In this document: piece by piece, positions 36,576-47,608 of the stretch
Position numbering within the stretch: position 1 is the stretch's first letter
Layout: each line of letters opens with the position of its first letter
Assembly (NCBI RefSeq): GCF_004364585.1
Contig: NZ_SOAN01000001.1
Coordinates: 310,001-374,000 of the forward strand
Length of the DNA: 64,000 bases
Reading direction: 5' to 3'
Source of the DNA: Nesterenkonia aurantiaca
GTDB lineage: Bacteria > Actinomycetota > Actinomycetes > Actinomycetales > Micrococcaceae
Made by a program: the position numbers and the translations under genes
The notes under the pieces: generated by a model
Databases searched by the model: none
Seen by the model: only the letters and a program-made list of their open reading frames with translations
What the model was told of the DNA's origin: nothing

Positions 36576-38554
36576 CCCTCGCCGGACTCCGCAGTCTGCC
36601 CCTGAAGCTGCTCCGTGACCACGGTGCCGATCTCTCCGGTCTCCGGATCCCAGCCGTCGGCCCACTCCCCGGTGGCGAAGTCATAGCCCACCGGTGTTCC
36701 GTCCTCATCGGTGCGCTGGTACCACTCGGTGTAGTCATCATGCTCGGAGTCCACCTCGGCGCCCGCGCCCTCACCCGGGTGGGTGGGGACCACCTCGATG
36801 GCGAAGTCGTCGCCGTAGCGCGCGACGCCGTCGAGCACCGCATTGCTCACCGCGGTGGTGGCGTACTTCTCGCGCAGCGCATGCGGATCGGTGGCCAGCT
36901 CGCGCGACCAGGCGACCATGATCAGGATCAGCACCACAGCGAAGGGCAGCGCGGTGATGATGACCAGCGACTGCAGTCCCTCCAGCGCGGTCTCATCGCC
37001 GAGCAGCAGCATGACGGTGGCGACACCGGCCATGACCAGGCCCCAGAAGACCACCACGATCTTGTTCGGGTCCTGGTCACCGCGGGTGGTCAGGATGCCC
37101 ATCACCACCGAGGCGGAGTCTGCGGAGGTGATGAAGAAGATCGAGAGGATCACCACGATGACGATCGGCAGCCATTGCAGGAAGGGCAGCGCGTCGACCA
37201 CGGCGAAGAGCACCTCAGGGGCGGTCAGGTCCGGGCTGACATTGCCCTGACCCTCCCGGGAGAGCCACATCGAGACCCCGCCCATGACCCCGTAGGCCAG
37301 GAACAGCAACGAGGAGGGGACCAGGATGACACCGAGGATGAACTGGCGGATGGTGCGGCCGCGGGAGACTCGGGCGATGAAGATCCCGACGAAGGGTGAC
37401 CAGGAGATCCACCAGGCCCAGTAGTAGACCGTCCAGGTGGACTGGAACTCGACCGTGTCCTGACCCCAGGAGGCGGAGCGGCCCATCATCTGGAAGAGCG
37501 TGCCCAGGTACTCCATCAGCGCCGAGGGCAGCATGTTGAGCAGGAAGAGCGTGGGTCCGGCGAAGAAGAACAGCCCGATGACCCCGATGGTGAGGATGAT
37601 GTTGATGCTGGAGAGGTAGCGGATGCCGCGGGAGATGCCGGAGACGGCGGAGACCACGAAGCAGGCGCTGAGCACGGCGATGACGCCGATCATCATGGCG
37701 TTGGTCAGCTCCGAGGCGCCGGAGACGATCACCACACCCTCACCGATCTGCAGCACCGCGATGCCCAGCGCCGCGGCGGTGCCGAAGAGCGTGGCGATGA
37801 TGGCGAACATGTCGATCAGCTGGCCGGCGAAGCCCTCGGAGTGCTTCTTGCCGAAGAGCTTCTCGAAGATCGCCGACATCAGCGGGACCCGGCCGCGCCG
37901 ATAGGCGGCATAGGCCACCGCGCCGCCGACCAGGGCATAGATGCCCCAGGCGTGAAGCCCCCAGTGGTAATAGGTCTGCGCCATGGCGCTGTGCAGCGCC
38001 TGGTCGGACTCCGGTGCGTGCTCCAGCGGCGGAGGGACGTTGTGGAAGTAGGTCAGCGGCTCGGCGGGTCCCCAGAAGAGCACCCCGATGCCGATGCCGG
38101 CGGCGAAGAGCATCGAGATCCAGGCGAAGGTGGAGAACTCCGGCTGCTCGCCGTCCTTGCCCAGCGGGATCCTGCCGTAGCGGGTGGCGGCGAGGATCAG
38201 CAGGAAGACCAGCACCACGATGGCCACCGCGTTGAAGAGCCATCCCGCATGGTTCATGGTCCACTCATAGGCCATCCCGGAGACGGATCCGACGCTCTCC
38301 GGGCTGGTGACCCCCCAGATCACGAAGGCCACGGTGAGCACTCCGGTGATCGCGAAGATCAGCCAGTCGATGCTGTAGCGCCGGCGCTGCTCATCGATGC
38401 CGATCCCGGGCACCAGCGCGGGGTGGATGTCATGCGGATAGGTGGACCGTGAGATCGGGTTCAGCTGGCCCAGCGCCTGGCCGGCCTGGCGCGAGACCCG
38501 TCGGGTCTCCTGGCCCAGGCGCTGGCTGCGCGAAGGTGACTCTTCTTCGGACAT
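36557..38554 (-). CDS. BCCT family glycine betaine/choline/carnitine transporter
   Basis: 665 residues with twelve transmembrane helices. YYHWGLHAWGIYALVGGAVAY and YYWAWWISWSPFVGIFIARV (with the WWxSW aromatic box that binds the trimethylammonium group) are the BCCT signatures, as in Corynebacterium BetP. Long hydrophilic ends flank the core: about 60 residues at the N-terminus, and an acidic C-terminal tail from about 575 (EHDDYTEWYQRTDEDGTP). In BetP such tails sense osmotic stress. The transporter imports compatible solutes with sodium or protons. It is expressed alone and is separated from trmB by a strong hairpin. Confidence 0.92.
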   Translation of the reverse strand: MSEEESPSRSQRLGQETRRVSRQAGQALGQLNPISRSTYPHDIHPALVPGIGIDEQRRRYSIDWLIFAITGVLTVAFVIWGVTSPESVGSVSGMAYEWTMNHAGWLFNAVAIVVLVFLLILAATRYGRIPLGKDGEQPEFSTFAWISMLFAAGIGIGVLFWGPAEPLTYFHNVPPPLEHAPESDQALHSAMAQTYYHWGLHAWGIYALVGGAVAYAAYRRGRVPLMSAIFEKLFGKKHSEGFAGQLIDMFAIIATLFGTAAALGIAVLQIGEGVVIVSGASELTNAMMIGVIAVLSACFVVSAVSGISRGIRYLSSINIILTIGVIGLFFFAGPTLFLLNMLPSALMEYLGTLFQMMGRSASWGQDTVEFQSTWTVYYWAWWISWSPFVGIFIARVSRGRTIRQFILGVILVPSSLLFLAYGVMGGVSMWLSREGQGNVSPDLTAPEVLFAVVDALPFLQWLPIVIVVILSIFFITSADSASVVMGILTTRGDQDPNKIVVVFWGLVMAGVATVMLLLGDETALEGLQSLVIITALPFAVVLILIMVAWSRELATDPHALREKYATTAVSNAVLDGVARYGDDFAIEVVPTHPGEGAGAEVDSEHDDYTEWYQRTDEDGTPVGYDFATGEWADGWDPETGEIGTVVTEQLQGQTAESGEGQTTSR

Positions 38555-38580
38555 AGGTGATGTACCCCAATCTACGCGGG

Positions 38581-38604
38581 TCCCCCGGCGCAGCGGCCGG
38601 GGGA
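38581..38604 (-). terminator. Hairpin after trmB
   Basis: TCCCCCGG (38581-38588) pairs with CCGGGGGA (38597-38604) around an eight-base loop. It lies in the 115-base gap between the trmB stop and the BCCT start, both on the minus strand, so it probably ends the PBP-trmB transcript. Confidence 0.6.
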
Positions 38605-38669
38605 TCTGTACAGGTGCGAGTGCGTGGTGAAGCTGAGCGAGAGCCCCGTCCGGTCCCCGGATTCCGGCG

Positions 38670-39590
38670 CTATGGCTCCCGGATGAAGCTCAGGTCGAAG
38701 ATCTTGCGGCCGACGGCGAGCGCCTTGGTCTCGAAGTCGGTCTGGGTGCGTCCGTGGAACCGGGGGGCCCAGCCGCCCTCCTCGTCGCGTGCTTCGCCAA
38801 GCTCCAGCGGCTCCGGCTGCCTGCCCATGGAGATCGCATCCAGATCATGGAATCGGACCTCGGTCAGCGGGGAGTCCTCCCCTGCCCGCTCCCCGGCGTG
38901 GAGGTTCTTGAACTGCGTGGAGGCGCCGATCAGGGAGCGCATCTGCACGGCATAGCCGGACCAGTCGGTGGCCAGTCGCCAGACGCCGCCGGCGGGCAGC
39001 ACCCGGGCGACGCGCTCGATGAACCCCTCGTCGACGAGCCGACGCTTATTGTGCTTCTTCTTGTGCCACGGGTCGGGGAAGAAGATCCAGACCTCGGCGA
39101 CCTGGCCAGGGGCGAAGAGCTGGTCCAGGACCTCCGGCGCATTGGCCACGGCGACCCGGACGTTGCTCAACCGCTCCCGACGGATCCGGCTCACCAGCTG
39201 GGCGGCGCCGGGCTTATAGACCTCGATGGCCAGAAAGTCGGTGTCCGGATTCTGCGCGGCGGCGTGGGCCACCGCTTCTCCGGAGCCGGAACCGATCTCC
39301 ACGATGATCGGGGCGCTGCGGCCGAACTCGGCGGCCCAGTCGATGTGGAAGTCCTCAGCCACTGAGGTGTCACGCTCCCCGTGCGGGATGTCCAGCAGCT
39401 CAGCCCCCAGGGCCGCGTCCCAGGTCCGCTGGTAGCTGGGCTTGAGCCGGTTGCTGCGCCGGACGAAGGAGAGCGGCCGGCGCATCGGCAGGGCCCGGCG
39501 GGAGCGCTCCGGGTCGGTCGGGGCCGGTTCAGCGGCGGCGGGTTCGGGCTCGGGCGCCTCGGGCTGGGAGATGTCGGGCTGGGAAGTCAC
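38670..39590 (-). CDS. trmB: tRNA (guanine-N7-)-methyltransferase
   Basis: 306 residues. The SAM motif is IIVEIGSGSGEAVAHAA, then FLAIEVYKPGAAQLVSRI, the diagnostic VWIFFPDPWHKKKHNKRRLV (tRNA-binding basic loop) and the C-terminal TDFETKAL. It methylates G46 in the variable loop of tRNAs. The first 60 residues are an acidic/Pro-rich extension (PEAPEPEPAAAEPAPTDPE) common in actinobacterial versions. It starts 2 bases after the stop of the penicillin-binding protein gene and is surely co-transcribed with it. Confidence 0.95.
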   Translation of the reverse strand: MTSQPDISQPEAPEPEPAAAEPAPTDPERSRRALPMRRPLSFVRRSNRLKPSYQRTWDAALGAELLDIPHGERDTSVAEDFHIDWAAEFGRSAPIIVEIGSGSGEAVAHAAAQNPDTDFLAIEVYKPGAAQLVSRIRRERLSNVRVAVANAPEVLDQLFAPGQVAEVWIFFPDPWHKKKHNKRRLVDEGFIERVARVLPAGGVWRLATDWSGYAVQMRSLIGASTQFKNLHAGERAGEDSPLTEVRFHDLDAISMGRQPEPLELGEARDEEGGWAPRFHGRTQTDFETKALAVGRKIFDLSFIREP

Positions 39591-39592
39591 CG

Positions 39593-41536
39593 CTACAGGA
39601 TAGCGGAGGCCCCCTCGAGGAACTCCTGGAGCAGCGGTCCGTTGGTGGATCCGCCGAACTCTCCCTCATCCAGGAAGATCGCCACGGCGAGGTCGCCCTG
39701 CATGGCGATGACCCAGGTGTGGGCGTAGGAGTCCTCGCCGTCGCCAGCCTCGGCGGTGCCGGTCTTGGCGTAGATGGGCTCACCGGGCAGCTCCACCAGC
39801 GACTCCAGCGAGCCGAAGTTCACGGTGTCGGTCATCAGCGTGCGCAGGTCCTCGGCCTCGTCCTCGGTGATCCCGGATTCGGGGGTCTCCGACTCCTCCT
39901 CGGGCACCACCAGGTGGGGGGCCACGGTGTGACCCGCGGCGATCGAGGCCGTGACGGTGGCCATGCCCAGCGTGGAGGACTCCACCACGCCCTGACCGAA
40001 GAGGTTGGAGGCATGCAGGTTCAGCTCGGAGTCCTGCGGGACCGAACCCATCCGTGCCGGTACGCCCAGGGTCGTCTCCTCGGTGATGCCGAGGTCCACC
40101 GCCGCCTCGTGGACCTCGGCGGAGGTCACGTCGTCGTAGGCGTCGGCGAAGACGGTGTTGCAGGAGACCGCCACGGCATCACGGAACGGGATCTCGCCGA
40201 GGTACTCGGAGGGGAAGCCGGTGTAGTTGCCGAAGGACTGGCCATGCACGGTGGTCCGGTTCGAGCACTCGACCTCGGTGTCCGGGGTCAGGCCGCCGCG
40301 CAGCATGGCCAGCGCGGAGACCACCTTGAAGGTGGAGCCGGGGGCGTAGGTGGACTGGGTGGCGATCTCCACCTGCCCGTCCTCCGGGTCGTGGCTCGCG
40401 GCGGCGAGGACGCCGCCGTCGGAGGGCCGGATGGCGACGATCGCCCCGGAGGTGTCCTGCTCGTCGACGATCTCCTGGGCGAGGTTCTGCAGCCGCGGCA
40501 CCATGGTGGTGTCCACGTCTCCCCCGTCGACGGGCTCCACCGCGTAGAGCGTCTCGCCGTCCTGCTGGATCGCCATGCCCGGGGTCCCGCGCAGGGTCTC
40601 CTCGTAGGAGGCCTGGATGCCGGAGGTGCCGATGCTGTCGCCGACGCTCAGGCTGGGGTCGGCCTCCAGCGACTCGGCGGTCACCGGTCCCACCCGGCCC
40701 AGCAGCAGCGGGGCGAAGTCGCGGGAGTCTGCCAGGGACATCTGGTCATAGATGCCGGCGGCGCCGGGGATGGCTTCGACGTCGGTGGCGGTGACCTCGT
40801 CCTCGGAGCGGCGCAGCGTGATGGCCTCCACGAAGGCCAGGTCCCCGCCGCTCAGCACGCTCTCCACATAGGGGTCCACCGGGATCTCGACCAGCTCCGC
40901 CAGGGCCTCGGCCGAGCTGCGCAGCGTGTCCTCCTCCGCGGGCACTCCGTCCTGGGCGAGCTGGGCCTTGTCGATGCCCAGCCGCACGACATCGCGGTTG
41001 TAGACCATGGCGCGTCCATCGTCGTCCATGATCCGGCCGCGGTCAGCCCCGGTGGTGACCAGGCTGATGGAATCGGCGCCGGTGTAGTCGGGCAGGATGA
41101 TCGCAGGCTCCGCCTCGAGCGCCCAGGTCGCGGTCTCCTGGTCATAGACCAGCTCCGCAGAGGTCTCATAGGTCCAGGCCTCACCCTCGATGCCGAGCTC
41201 CGCCAGCTCCCAGCTGTGCTGAAGCGGGACCGTGGCGGTGACCGGGCGCGGGGAATCCTCCGGCGGCTCATCAAGGCTGATCTCACCGGGAGTCACCCGA
41301 GGATCGAGGTCATCGAAGGGCTCCTGGAGGTTCTGGACCGCCGCGGCCATGGTCTCGGGGTCACCGGATGCGAAGCTCAGGCTGGAGAAGTCTCCGCCGG
41401 CCACCGCGGCAGCCAGCGTTTCGGCGGCCTCGTCCACGGTCTCGGCGGGGTCCTCGCCGCAGCTGGTGAGCAGCAGCACCGCCGCGACTCCCACCGCGCT
41501 CGGAACGATGAGCCGGGAGCGGGAGACGACAGACAT
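39593..41536 (-). CDS. Penicillin-binding transpeptidase lipoprotein (MecA/PbpA-like)
   Basis: 647 residues from the ATG at 41536; the longer frame to 41983 only reads through hspR. A signal peptide ends in the lipobox LLTSC. An NTF2-like MecA N-terminal domain (about 35-150) is followed by a dimerisation region and the transpeptidase domain. Its active-site motifs are Ser401-xx-Lys404 (STFK), SCN at 458-460 and KTG at 591-593. It cross-links peptidoglycan outside the membrane and would be a beta-lactam target. The Asp/Glu-rich composition is marked. It lies 70 bases downstream of hspR and directly upstream of trmB. Confidence 0.92.
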   Translation of the reverse strand: MSVVSRSRLIVPSAVGVAAVLLLTSCGEDPAETVDEAAETLAAAVAGGDFSSLSFASGDPETMAAAVQNLQEPFDDLDPRVTPGEISLDEPPEDSPRPVTATVPLQHSWELAELGIEGEAWTYETSAELVYDQETATWALEAEPAIILPDYTGADSISLVTTGADRGRIMDDDGRAMVYNRDVVRLGIDKAQLAQDGVPAEEDTLRSSAEALAELVEIPVDPYVESVLSGGDLAFVEAITLRRSEDEVTATDVEAIPGAAGIYDQMSLADSRDFAPLLLGRVGPVTAESLEADPSLSVGDSIGTSGIQASYEETLRGTPGMAIQQDGETLYAVEPVDGGDVDTTMVPRLQNLAQEIVDEQDTSGAIVAIRPSDGGVLAAASHDPEDGQVEIATQSTYAPGSTFKVVSALAMLRGGLTPDTEVECSNRTTVHGQSFGNYTGFPSEYLGEIPFRDAVAVSCNTVFADAYDDVTSAEVHEAAVDLGITEETTLGVPARMGSVPQDSELNLHASNLFGQGVVESSTLGMATVTASIAAGHTVAPHLVVPEEESETPESGITEDEAEDLRTLMTDTVNFGSLESLVELPGEPIYAKTGTAEAGDGEDSYAHTWVIAMQGDLAVAIFLDEGEFGGSTNGPLLQEFLEGASAIL

Positions 41537-41606
41537 GAGACCAGTATCACGGGCCGCGGGACGCGCGGCGCTCAGGACTCGCGGGGTGGGCGCAAGTCGC
41601 TCCAGG

Positions 41607-42089
41607 TCAGCGACGGCGCGGGCCGGGTTCCCAGAGGACCAGCGCCTGCGTGTTGGCCCGGGCGCGGCGACCGCGGGCCACGGTGACCACGTCGCCATGC
41701 GGACCCACGGCGAAGAATCGCGGCTCGGTGGAATGGCGCTGGGATTCGCGCAGCTCTTGGCGCAGCGCTTCCACGGTCTCCTCCAGCACCTCCACCCGGT
41801 TCTGCAGATCCAAGACCCTGCGGATGCCCTCCAGCGAGACACCCTCCTGGGAGAGCTGCTGGATCTGGCGGAGCTGGACGATGTTATAGGGCGAGTATCG
41901 CCGGTGGCGCCCGCCCTGCCGCCGCGGAGTGACCAGACCGATGCGGTCATACTGGCGCAGCGTCTGGGGGTGCATGTCGGCAAGCTCGGCGGCCACGGAG
42001 ATCACGAACATCGGGGCGTGCCGGTGCTCGGGCTCCTGCATCCGGGAGTCCAGCATCCGCGCGTCGGGTGTCCGGGGATCCACCATCAC
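41607..42089 (-). CDS. hspR: Heat-shock repressor HspR (MerR family)
   Basis: 160 residues. The MerR winged helix is [22 protein letters not shown] followed by [17 protein letters not shown], and a coiled coil ([21 protein letters not shown]) mediates dimerisation. HspR represses the dnaK operon by binding HAIR elements with DnaK as co-repressor; two such elements are present upstream of dnaK. The start is GTG 42089 or ATG 42086; both overlap the dnaJ stop. The N-terminal 25 residues vary and are Met/Pro-rich. It is the last gene of the operon. Confidence 0.94.
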   Translation of the reverse strand: MMVDPRTPDARMLDSRMQEPEHRHAPMFVISVAAELADMHPQTLRQYDRIGLVTPRRQGGRHRRYSPYNIVQLRQIQQLSQEGVSLEGIRRVLDLQNRVEVLEETVEALRQELRESQRHSTEPRFFAVGPHGDVVTVARGRRARANTQALVLWEPGPRRR

Positions 42090-43078
42090 AGCACCGCCTT
42101 CGCCTCGAGGCCTTTCCGGGGATCGAGCCCCTTGGTGGCTTCGGCGTAGGCCTTCACAGCCTGCACCGCCTCATCGGAGAGATCCTTGGGCACCTGGACC
42201 TCGACGGTGACCAGCATGTCTCCCGCGACCTCGCGGCCCTTCTCCTTCCGGCGCACCCCGTGGCCCTTGAGCCGCAGCACGCGCCCGGAGGTGACCCCAG
42301 CCGGGATCTTGATGTTGACCTTCTCGCCGTGCACCGTCGGGACCGCCACGGTGGTGCCCAGCGCCGCCTCGTCGAAGGCGACCGGCAGGTGGATCCGGAT
42401 GTCATCGCCCTCGCGCTCGAAGAACTTGTGCCCGGACACCGCGACCTCGACCAGGAGGTCTCCGGCGCCGCCGGAGCCGCGCTGGCCCTTGCCCTTCACG
42501 CGCACCTTCTGGCCGGTCCGGATCCCTGCGGGGATCCGCACGTCGATGACCCCGCCGTCGGGCTCGCGCAGCCCCACCGTGGTGCCACGGATGGCACCGC
42601 CGAAGGAGATCGTGGTCCGCGCGGTGCGGTCGGCGCCCTTGGCCGGTGCGCCGCCGCCGAAGCGACCGGAGCCGCCGAACCCGCCGGCACCTCCGAAGAG
42701 GTCCGAGAGGTCGGGGCCGTTGGCTCCGCCGCGGCCGAAGCCGCCGCGGGACCCCCCGGAACCGCCGTTGAAGAGGTTGCCGAAGAGGTCTTCGAATCCG
42801 CCGCCTCCGCCGGGGCCCGGGCCGCCCGAGAATCGGGCGCCCGAGCCCATGGCGCGCACGGCGTCGTACTGTTCGCGCTGCTCTTTGTCAGCCAGCACGG
42901 AGTGGGCCTCGGCGACGTCCTTGAACTTCTGCTCGGCGGCCTCATCACCGGGGTTCTTATCGGGATGATGCTTCCGGGCGAGCTTTCGGTACGCCTTTTT
43001 GACGTCCTCCTCGGAGGCGTCTCGGGAGACGCCGAGGATGGCATAGAAATCTTTATCGATCCAGTCCTGTGAGGCCAT
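42086..43078 (-). CDS. dnaJ: DnaJ/Hsp40 co-chaperone without zinc finger
   Basis: 330 residues. The J domain has the HPD motif at 38-40 ([10 protein letters not shown]). A Gly/Phe-rich region (about 80-125) and two beta-sandwich substrate-binding domains follow ([17 protein letters not shown], then [23 protein letters not shown]). There are no cysteines at all, so the CxxCxGxG zinc finger of classical DnaJ is absent and the protein is a type II (CbpA-like) Hsp40. It stimulates DnaK ATPase. A second, zinc-containing DnaJ is probably encoded elsewhere. It lies between grpE and hspR in the heat-shock operon. Confidence 0.94.
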   Translation of the reverse strand: MASQDWIDKDFYAILGVSRDASEEDVKKAYRKLARKHHPDKNPGDEAAEQKFKDVAEAHSVLADKEQREQYDAVRAMGSGARFSGGPGPGGGGGFEDLFGNLFNGGSGGSRGGFGRGGANGPDLSDLFGGAGGFGGSGRFGGGAPAKGADRTARTTISFGGAIRGTTVGLREPDGGVIDVRIPAGIRTGQKVRVKGKGQRGSGGAGDLLVEVAVSGHKFFEREGDDIRIHLPVAFDEAALGTTVAVPTVHGEKVNIKIPAGVTSGRVLRLKGHGVRRKEKGREVAGDMLVTVEVQVPKDLSDEAVQAVKAYAEATKGLDPRKGLEAKAVL

Positions 43079-43110
43079 GGCGCCTCCCTCCTTCCTGCTG
43101 TTGTATGGGG

Positions 43111-43899
43111 TCAGCTCTGCTCGGGCCCGGAGGAGACCATCACCTGGGCCGCCCGGAGCAGGCGGTCCCCGTGGCGGTAGCCAGCCCGCAGCACGATTGC
43201 CACGTGGTCGGCCGGGATCTCCTCATGAGGCTGAGCCATGATGGCCTCGTGCTGGTTGGGATCGAAGGCTTCGCCGATCTCTCCCACCACCTCGAGACCC
43301 TGGCTCTGCAGCACCGACTCCAGCCGGGTGGCGATATGCGCGAAGGGACCGTCCTGCAGGTCTCCGGCCTGGCGGGCCGAGGAGATGTCGTCCAGGACCG
43401 GCATCAGCTCCGTGATGAGCTGACCCTTCGTCCGATCACGCTCGGTGGCCCGGTCACGCTCCACCCGTCGGCGGTAGTTGATGTACTCCGCCTGGAGTCG
43501 CTGCAGGTCCGCCTGCAGCTCGGCCTCACGGAGACCGTCCTGGGCGGGAGCCTCCTCACGGATGCTGTCCTCGGCCAGGATGGCCTCGGGATCCATCGCC
43601 ATCGCGGCATCGGCGATCGACTCCTCCTCCGTGCCACGAAGGAACTCGTCGGCGGCCTGGATCCGCTCCTCGGGCTCGGTCTCGACCCCGCCGGAGATGC
43701 CTTCCTCCGCGGAGACCGGATCCCCGGCCTCACCGTGGTTCTCGCGCTGGCCTTCGGCGCCGAGGGTCTCGACGTCCTCGGCGTCCTCCACGGGGAGGTC
43801 ATGCAGGATCTGCTCGGCCTGGGCCAGCGGGTCCTGCACGGGATCCTGCTCTTCAGGCCCTTCGCCGCTGGGAACCTCAGGGTTCTTGTGATCTGCCAT
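43111..43899 (-). CDS. grpE: Nucleotide exchange factor GrpE
   Basis: 262 residues from the ATG at 43899, with a GGGGG ribosome-binding site. The coiled coil [23 protein letters not shown] and the beta domain ([40 protein letters not shown]) are standard. An acidic N-terminal region of about 120 residues makes it longer than E. coli GrpE (197). GrpE drives ADP release from DnaK. It starts 13 bases after the dnaK stop. The in-frame start at 43971 lies inside dnaK and is rejected. Confidence 0.95.
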   Translation of the reverse strand: MADHKNPEVPSGEGPEEQDPVQDPLAQAEQILHDLPVEDAEDVETLGAEGQRENHGEAGDPVSAEEGISGGVETEPEERIQAADEFLRGTEEESIADAAMAMDPEAILAEDSIREEAPAQDGLREAELQADLQRLQAEYINYRRRVERDRATERDRTKGQLITELMPVLDDISSARQAGDLQDGPFAHIATRLESVLQSQGLEVVGEIGEAFDPNQHEAIMAQPHEEIPADHVAIVLRAGYRHGDRLLRAAQVMVSSGPEQS

Positions 43900-43912
43900 G
43901 TGTGCGACCCCC

Positions 43913-45769
<1,857 letters not shown>

Positions 45770-45791
45770 GCGGTCTCCTTTCGAGAGCGGT

Positions 45792-45812
45792 GTTGAGTGA
45801 ACTGCGCTCAAG
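45792..45812. promoter_or_regulatory. HAIR element 1 (HspR site) near the dnaK start
   Basis: GTTGAGT (45792-45798), seven bases, GCTCAAG (45806-45812). It differs from the consensus CTTGAGT-N7-ACTCAAG by one base per arm and lies 23 bases upstream of the dnaK start. Confidence 0.85.
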
Positions 45813-45833
45813 TCTTGTACTCGCTTGACGTGG

Positions 45834-45839
45834 TGTCAA
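45834..45839 (-). promoter_or_regulatory. -35 hexamer of the dnaK promoter
   Basis: TTGACA on the minus strand lies between the two HAIR elements. The matching -10 should fall within or next to HAIR element 1, where HspR would block it. Confidence 0.5.
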
Positions 45840-45844
45840 ACTGA

Positions 45845-45865
45845 CTTGAGTGAAGGTGACTCAAC
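45845..45865. promoter_or_regulatory. HAIR element 2 (HspR site) upstream of dnaK
   Basis: CTTGAGT (45845-45851), seven bases, ACTCAAC (45859-45865). It matches the consensus at 13 of 14 positions. Centre-to-centre distance from element 1 is 53 bases, about five helical turns. Confidence 0.9.
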
Positions 45866-45948
45866 TTTCTACTCCCGGTGCAACTTCAGCCCCGCCGATT
45901 CCATTCCCGAGCCGGTGCTGAAGTCCGGATCTGGCGCCGCGATCCTGC

Positions 45949-47427
45949 TCACATGGCGATGCCGATGTACTTGGTCTCGAGGAACTCCTCGATGCCGGTG
46001 TCCCCACCCTCACGGCCCAGCCCCGACTCCTTGATCCCGCCGAAGGGGGCGGCAGGGTTGGAGACCGCACCCTGGTTCAGTCCCACCATGCCGGACTCCA
46101 CGGCCTCGGCGACCCGGATGCCGCGGCGCAGGTTCTCGGTGTAGACGTAGTTGACCAGCCCGTACTCGGTGGCGTTGATCCAGGAGATGACCTCCTCCTC
46201 GGTGTCGAAGGCAGTCAGCGGAGCCACTGGCCCGAAGATCTCCTCCTCGCGCATCCGGGCCCCGTCCGGAATGTCGGTGAGCACTGTGGGCGGATAGAAG
46301 TAGCCGTCGCGGTCCACCGGCTGCCCGCCGAGCAGGACCTTCGCGCCGCCGTCGACCGCCTCGGTGACCAGGGCGTCGACCTTCTCGAGCTGCTTGGCGT
46401 CCACCAGCGGTCCGACGCGCACCCCGTCCTCCACGCCGCGGCCCAGCGGGAGCTTCTCCATCTCGGCGGAGAGCTTGGCGGCGAACTCATCGATCACGCT
46501 GCGGTGCACGAAGATCCGGTTGGCCGCGGTGCAGGCCTCGCCGGTGTTGCGCATCTTGGCCAGCAGCGCGCCCGCCACGGCGGCGTCGATGTCGGCGTCC
46601 TCGAAGACCACGAATCCAGCGTTGCCGCCGAGCTCCATGGAGGTGCGCAGCACCCGCTCGGAGGCCTGCTCCAGCAGCTTCCGGCCGACTCCGGTGGAGC
46701 CGGTGAAGGAGAGCTTGCGCGCGATGCCGGAGCGGATCAGCGGCTCCATCACCTTGCCCGAGGTGGACGTCACCAGGACGTTGACGGCGCCTGCGGGGAG
46801 GCCTGCCTCGTGCAGGATGTCCGCGAGCGCGAGCATGGACAGCGGGGTCAGCTCGGCAGGCTTGATCACCGAGGTGCAGCCCGCGGCGATGGCCGGGCCG
46901 AGCTTCCGGGTACCCATGGCCAGCGGGAAGTTCCACGGGGTGATCAGGATCGTGGGACCCACCGGCTGCTTCGCCACCAGGAAGCGGGCGCCTCCGGCCG
47001 GTGCGGTCTGGTAGCTGCCGCTGATCCGGGTGGCCTCCTCCGCAAAGTGCCGGAAGAACTCGGCGGCATAGGTCACCTCGCCGTAGGCGTCGCTCAGCGG
47101 CTTACCCATCTCCAGGGTCATCAGCAGCGCGAGGTCATCCTTGCGCTCGTGCATCAGCTCGAAGGCCCGCATCAGGATGTTCGCGCGCTCCCGCGGGGCC
47201 ATCGCGGCGAGTCCGGGCTGCGCGGCCTCGGCGGCCTTCAGCGCGTTCCAGCCATCGCGCTCGGAGGCGTCGGCCACGGTGCAGAGCAGCCTGCCGGTGG
47301 AGGGATCGTTGACCTCCAGGGTGGCTCCGCCCTGGGCGTCCACCCATTCGCCGTTGATGTAGAGACGCTTGGGCGTCGCCTCGATCAGGCTGGATTCGCG
47401 CTCTGCGGTGATGCTCTGCTCTGCCAT
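45949..47427 (-). CDS. gabD: NAD(P)-dependent succinate-semialdehyde dehydrogenase
   Basis: 492 residues from ATG 47427 with AAGGAGG upstream. The aldehyde dehydrogenase motifs are TPWNFPLAMGTRKLGPAIAA, SFTGSTGVGRKLLEQ, the general base Glu265 (SMELGGNAGFVVF) and nucleophile Cys299 (NTGEACTAANRIFVH). PFGGIKESGLGREGGDTGIEEFLETKY is the usual end of the SSADH group. Together with the divergent gabT it converts GABA to succinate. The family also includes other semialdehyde dehydrogenases; the neighbour makes the GABA route most likely. Confidence 0.9.
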   Translation of the reverse strand: MAEQSITAERESSLIEATPKRLYINGEWVDAQGGATLEVNDPSTGRLLCTVADASERDGWNALKAAEAAQPGLAAMAPRERANILMRAFELMHERKDDLALLMTLEMGKPLSDAYGEVTYAAEFFRHFAEEATRISGSYQTAPAGGARFLVAKQPVGPTILITPWNFPLAMGTRKLGPAIAAGCTSVIKPAELTPLSMLALADILHEAGLPAGAVNVLVTSTSGKVMEPLIRSGIARKLSFTGSTGVGRKLLEQASERVLRTSMELGGNAGFVVFEDADIDAAVAGALLAKMRNTGEACTAANRIFVHRSVIDEFAAKLSAEMEKLPLGRGVEDGVRVGPLVDAKQLEKVDALVTEAVDGGAKVLLGGQPVDRDGYFYPPTVLTDIPDGARMREEEIFGPVAPLTAFDTEEEVISWINATEYGLVNYVYTENLRRGIRVAEAVESGMVGLNQGAVSNPAAPFGGIKESGLGREGGDTGIEEFLETKYIGIAM

Positions 47428-47578
47428 GGGTCCTCCTTGAGAGGGTGCGATGGACGTGACGTGGGCCTTCGAGGGCCAGCCTACGCCGCCTGCGCGGCCG
47501 GCGTCGCTGGGACCTGCGCGATGACCGTACGTCATTCTGGCCTTGCGCCGCGATGACCGCTAACCTGGAGCACAAGAA

Positions 47579-47592
47579 GATTGTCAACAATC
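47579..47592. promoter_or_regulatory. Palindromic operator in front of gabT
   Basis: GATTGT-CA-ACAATC is a perfect inverted repeat with 6-bp arms, ending 16 bases before the gabT ATG. Its TTGTNNACAA core is the classical GntR/FCD operator type. No GntR gene lies at this locus. Confidence 0.6.
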
Positions 47593-47608
47593 CGAAAGGT
47601 GCATTTCG

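Noticed and set aside
39719-41686. 655-codon open frame opposite the penicillin-binding protein
   Set aside because: Antisense shadow; Gly/His/Arg-rich and without domain features.
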